Source: Lachnospiraceae bacterium (lineage in GTDB: Bacteria; Bacillota; Clostridia; Lachnospirales; Lachnospiraceae). From it: a stretch of 16,027 bases of DNA. Below the pieces are notes generated by a model that worked only from the letters and a program-made list of their open reading frames with translations, did no database searches and was not told the origin of the DNA. Shown here one piece after another: positions 14,214 through 16,027 of this stretch; position 1 is the first letter of the stretch, and each line of letters starts with the position of its first letter. The DNA lies in the NCBI GenBank assembly GCA_009774535.1, contig VSNY01000084.1:1-16027 (forward strand). Reading direction: 5' to 3'. A program made the translations under genes and the position numbers.

Positions 14214-14239
14214 CAAATCACTCCTAACTTGTCATATTA

Positions 14240-14902
14240 CTATATAATTGCTTCAACATTAGATACAATCTTATAGTAATCCAAATCAGGATTTTCCACA
14301 AGGCTTTTCATCTGCTCCAGCCTTGCCTTATCATAAACCAGCCCGCTTCTTTCCACCCTTGGAATCATGCGGCATACTTCTCTTATCAGTTCCTCCCTTG
14401 ATACTTTCAGCCGTGCATACATATCAATACGCTCAATCCGTTTTCCGGCCTTAATCATGTTCCGTACCTGTTCAGAATCAATCTGGTCGTCTGCAATTCC
14501 CCAGAATGATAAAATATGATCCATAAGATACTGCAGCTCTATCATCGGGGAACTGCTCGCCGCCGCTTTATTCATGTCATAGATCGCAAGCTGAATATAA
14601 GAGAGCGCCTCTGATCCAATACTTTCCCTAAGTACAATGGCATTGTCATATGCCCGGTTCAAATTACTTATAATCGAATCCGGATTATCCGCATCAAAGG
14701 GATAACGTCTCAAAAAGTCTTCCTTCGATGAGTAAACGTCCGGAATATCAATGGATTCGCAAAATGCCTGATAACTGTCAACTGTTTCATCAATCATGCT
14801 GTCATAACTTGGGAAATAAAGACGAAGTGTCGTGTATACACGCTCCGTATACCTTCCCAGCCAAAATAAATGATCCGCCTGTTCTACTGATATAATACCC
14901 AT
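14240..14902 (-). CDS. Alpha-E domain protein (DUF403/COG2307 type)
   Basis: A 220-residue all-helical protein beginning MGIISVEQADHLFWLGRYTERV, the characteristic N-terminus of alpha-E proteins, with further helices such as SYIQLAIYDMNKAAASSS. It has no recognisable catalytic motif; the family is proposed to assist the cp-ATP-grasp ligase. At 220 residues it is shorter than many relatives (about 310), lacking some C-terminal helices, but there is no sign of a frameshift. It overlaps the ATP-grasp gene by 19 bases, indicating coupling. The role is taken from the conserved gene association. Confidence 0.88.
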   Translation of the reverse strand: MGIISVEQADHLFWLGRYTERVYTTLRLYFPSYDSMIDETVDSYQAFCESIDIPDVYSSKEDFLRRYPFDADNPDSIISNLNRAYDNAIVLRESIGSEALSYIQLAIYDMNKAAASSSPMIELQYLMDHILSFWGIADDQIDSEQVRNMIKAGKRIERIDMYARLKVSREELIREVCRMIPRVERSGLVYDKARLEQMKSLVENPDLDYYKIVSNVEAII

Positions 14903-16027
14903 GTGTCTTTAAAACCTCCTCCCTGTGATGAATTCACGATGAACGAATCGGTATTTCTGGAAAATCTCGTCAGCCCGCTTTTCCAGACTAACGGCTCCTC
15001 TGCCGTCACTACAAATGCCCGCAGGTCTGCCTTTCTCGGTACAATTTCTCCATTGTCCACAATATCCAGATCCTGAAAATCAATCACTTCCTGTGCAATA
15101 AACCTTCTCGGCTCTCTTTGCAGCAGGGCAATAAAATCCTGTTTCTGCTGCTTTGTCATGGAATTGCCAAATACAACGCCATATCCTCCTGCCTCTGCTA
15201 CGTCCTTTAATACCAAATCATCAAAATGGGCCAGAACATACTTCATATCCTCCTCATAAAAAGGCAGGTATGTCGGCGCATTGCTAAGAACCGGTTCTTC
15301 CTCTAAATAATACCGAATCATCTTAGGTACAAAATAATAAATCCCCTTGTCATCTGCCACCCCATTTCCCGGTGCATTCATGAGCGCCACATTCCCTTTT
15401 CGGAACACCTCATAAATATGTGGAATGCCAATCAGGGATTCCGGGTTAAAATTCATCGGGTCCAGATACTCATCTGATATTCTGCGGTATACAACTCCCA
15501 CCTTTTCCCTTGTTCCGGCTGAAGAAATATAGTACAGGATGTCATTTTCTGCCATCAGCTCAGAACCTGTGACAAGATGCGCCCCTGTCTTTTCCGCCAG
15601 ATAGGAATGTTCAAAATATGCGGCATTATATCTTCCCGGCGTCAAAATCACTGTATGCCCTCCCGGATTTACATAATCCATCGCTCTTCGGAGCAGCTCC
15701 GCATAATTACGGTTGTCCTCCAGCCTGTAATTGTGAAAGGTATCCGGGGAGCTCCTTCTGCACAAATCCCTTGCAATCATGGGATAGGACGCCCCGGAAG
15801 GCACTCTTAAATTGTCTTCCAATATGTACCAGTTATTATCTTTTCCTTTCACAAGGTCAATTCCGGATATATGGGAATAAATGCCTTTTGGCGGGACTAC
15901 TCCCTCGCATTCTGCCATATACCCACTGGAAGCAAAAATAAAATCCTCCGGGACAATTCCATCCTTTACGATCTGTTTCTTACTGTAAATATCCTTTAAA
16001 AATAAATTCAAAGCCATAACACGCTGC
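14884..16027 (-). CDS. Circularly permuted ATP-grasp protein (COG2308 type), partial at 5' end
   Basis: The reading frame is open through the right window edge (codons for Q-R-V precede the internal Met at 16017), so the true start is outside; family members are about 470 residues and 381 are seen here. Diagnostic stretches are RVMALNLFLKDIY, YILEDNLRVPSGASY, GYGVVFGNS, DLRAFVV, and the C-terminal NSSQGGGFKDTWVL. Circularly permuted ATP-grasp enzymes are predicted amide or peptide ligases, activating a carboxylate as acyl phosphate. With the alpha-E and transglutaminase-like proteins downstream it forms the conserved three-gene set found in many bacteria, often beside the proteasome-like Anbu protein. 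Anbu is not visible here, but upstream sequence is missing. Confidence 0.93.
   Translation of the reverse strand, partial: QRVMALNLFLKDIYSKKQIVKDGIVPEDFIFASSGYMAECEGVVPPKGIYSHISGIDLVKGKDNNWYILEDNLRVPSGASYPMIARDLCRRSSPDTFHNYRLEDNRNYAELLRRAMDYVNPGGHTVILTPGRYNAAYFEHSYLAEKTGAHLVTGSELMAENDILYYISSAGTREKVGVVYRRISDEYLDPMNFNPESLIGIPHIYEVFRKGNVALMNAPGNGVADDKGIYYFVPKMIRYYLEEEPVLSNAPTYLPFYEEDMKYVLAHFDDLVLKDVAEAGGYGVVFGNSMTKQQKQDFIALLQREPRRFIAQEVIDFQDLDIVDNGEIVPRKADLRAFVVTAEEPLVWKSGLTRFSRNTDSFIVNSSQGGGFKDTWVLYQ

Noticed and set aside
14884..16017. Taking Met at 16017 as the start of the ATP-grasp protein
   Set aside because: The frame remains open to the window edge and the family motif RVMALN continues upstream of this Met; the protein would also be about 90 residues too short.
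1..16027. CRISPR array, prophage or complete insertion sequence
   Set aside because: No regularly spaced repeats, transposase, integrase or phage genes were seen on either strand; the only mobile-like item is the 166-bp palindrome.

Overview
The window looks like a chromosomal segment of a low-to-moderate GC Gram-positive anaerobe, most likely a gut Lachnospiraceae relative (Blautia/Ruminococcus gnavus type). This rests on codon use, strong GGAGG ribosome binding sites, pdxS-pdxT and cysK protein character, and a clostridial fused CbiMN-type remnant; no 16S is present, so the genus is not fixed. Every convincing gene lies on the minus strand, so transcription runs from right to left.

Right part (16027 down to about 10776): an operon whose 5' end lies outside the window. 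It encodes a circularly permuted ATP-grasp protein (partial), an alpha-E protein, a transglutaminase-like protease, two paralogous AstE/aspartoacylase-type proteins (one with intact zinc ligands, one without) and a class I amidotransferase-fold gamma-glutamyl hydrolase. The first three form a known conserved set predicted to make or process a peptide-like product. The last three look like deacylation/hydrolysis partners, and this combination is one of the most interesting parts of the window.

Middle scar (about 10776 to 9400): a small ORF, a 166-bp long-palindrome element resembling a MITE, and a decayed cobalt ECF transporter gene (cbiM/cbiMN) with an internal deletion, a frameshift and a lost C-terminus, followed by a terminator hairpin.

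Sulfur/PLP block (9387 down to 2516): a LysR regulator, a cystathionine gamma-synthase/lyase family enzyme, a MalY/PatB C-S lyase, a stand-alone glutamate-cysteine ligase, a class II glutamine amidotransferase (YafJ/EgtC-like), and the two subunits of PLP synthase (pdxS, pdxT). Gaps are tiny or genes overlap, so this is probably one operon. It joins cysteine/homocysteine interconversion and gamma-glutamylcysteine formation with supply of the PLP cofactor that these enzymes need.

Left part (2515 to 1): a textbook sigma-A promoter drives a transcript that starts with a 32-residue leader ORF containing five consecutive Cys codons. It is followed by an intrinsic terminator and then cysK and a YezD-family small protein. 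This has the architecture of a cysteine-codon transcription attenuator. Downstream come a candidate structured RNA with a 12-bp closing stem, an unusual tRNA-Cys(GCA)-like gene with A instead of U at the discriminator position, and the 5' part of a NifB-like radical SAM gene that runs off the left edge.
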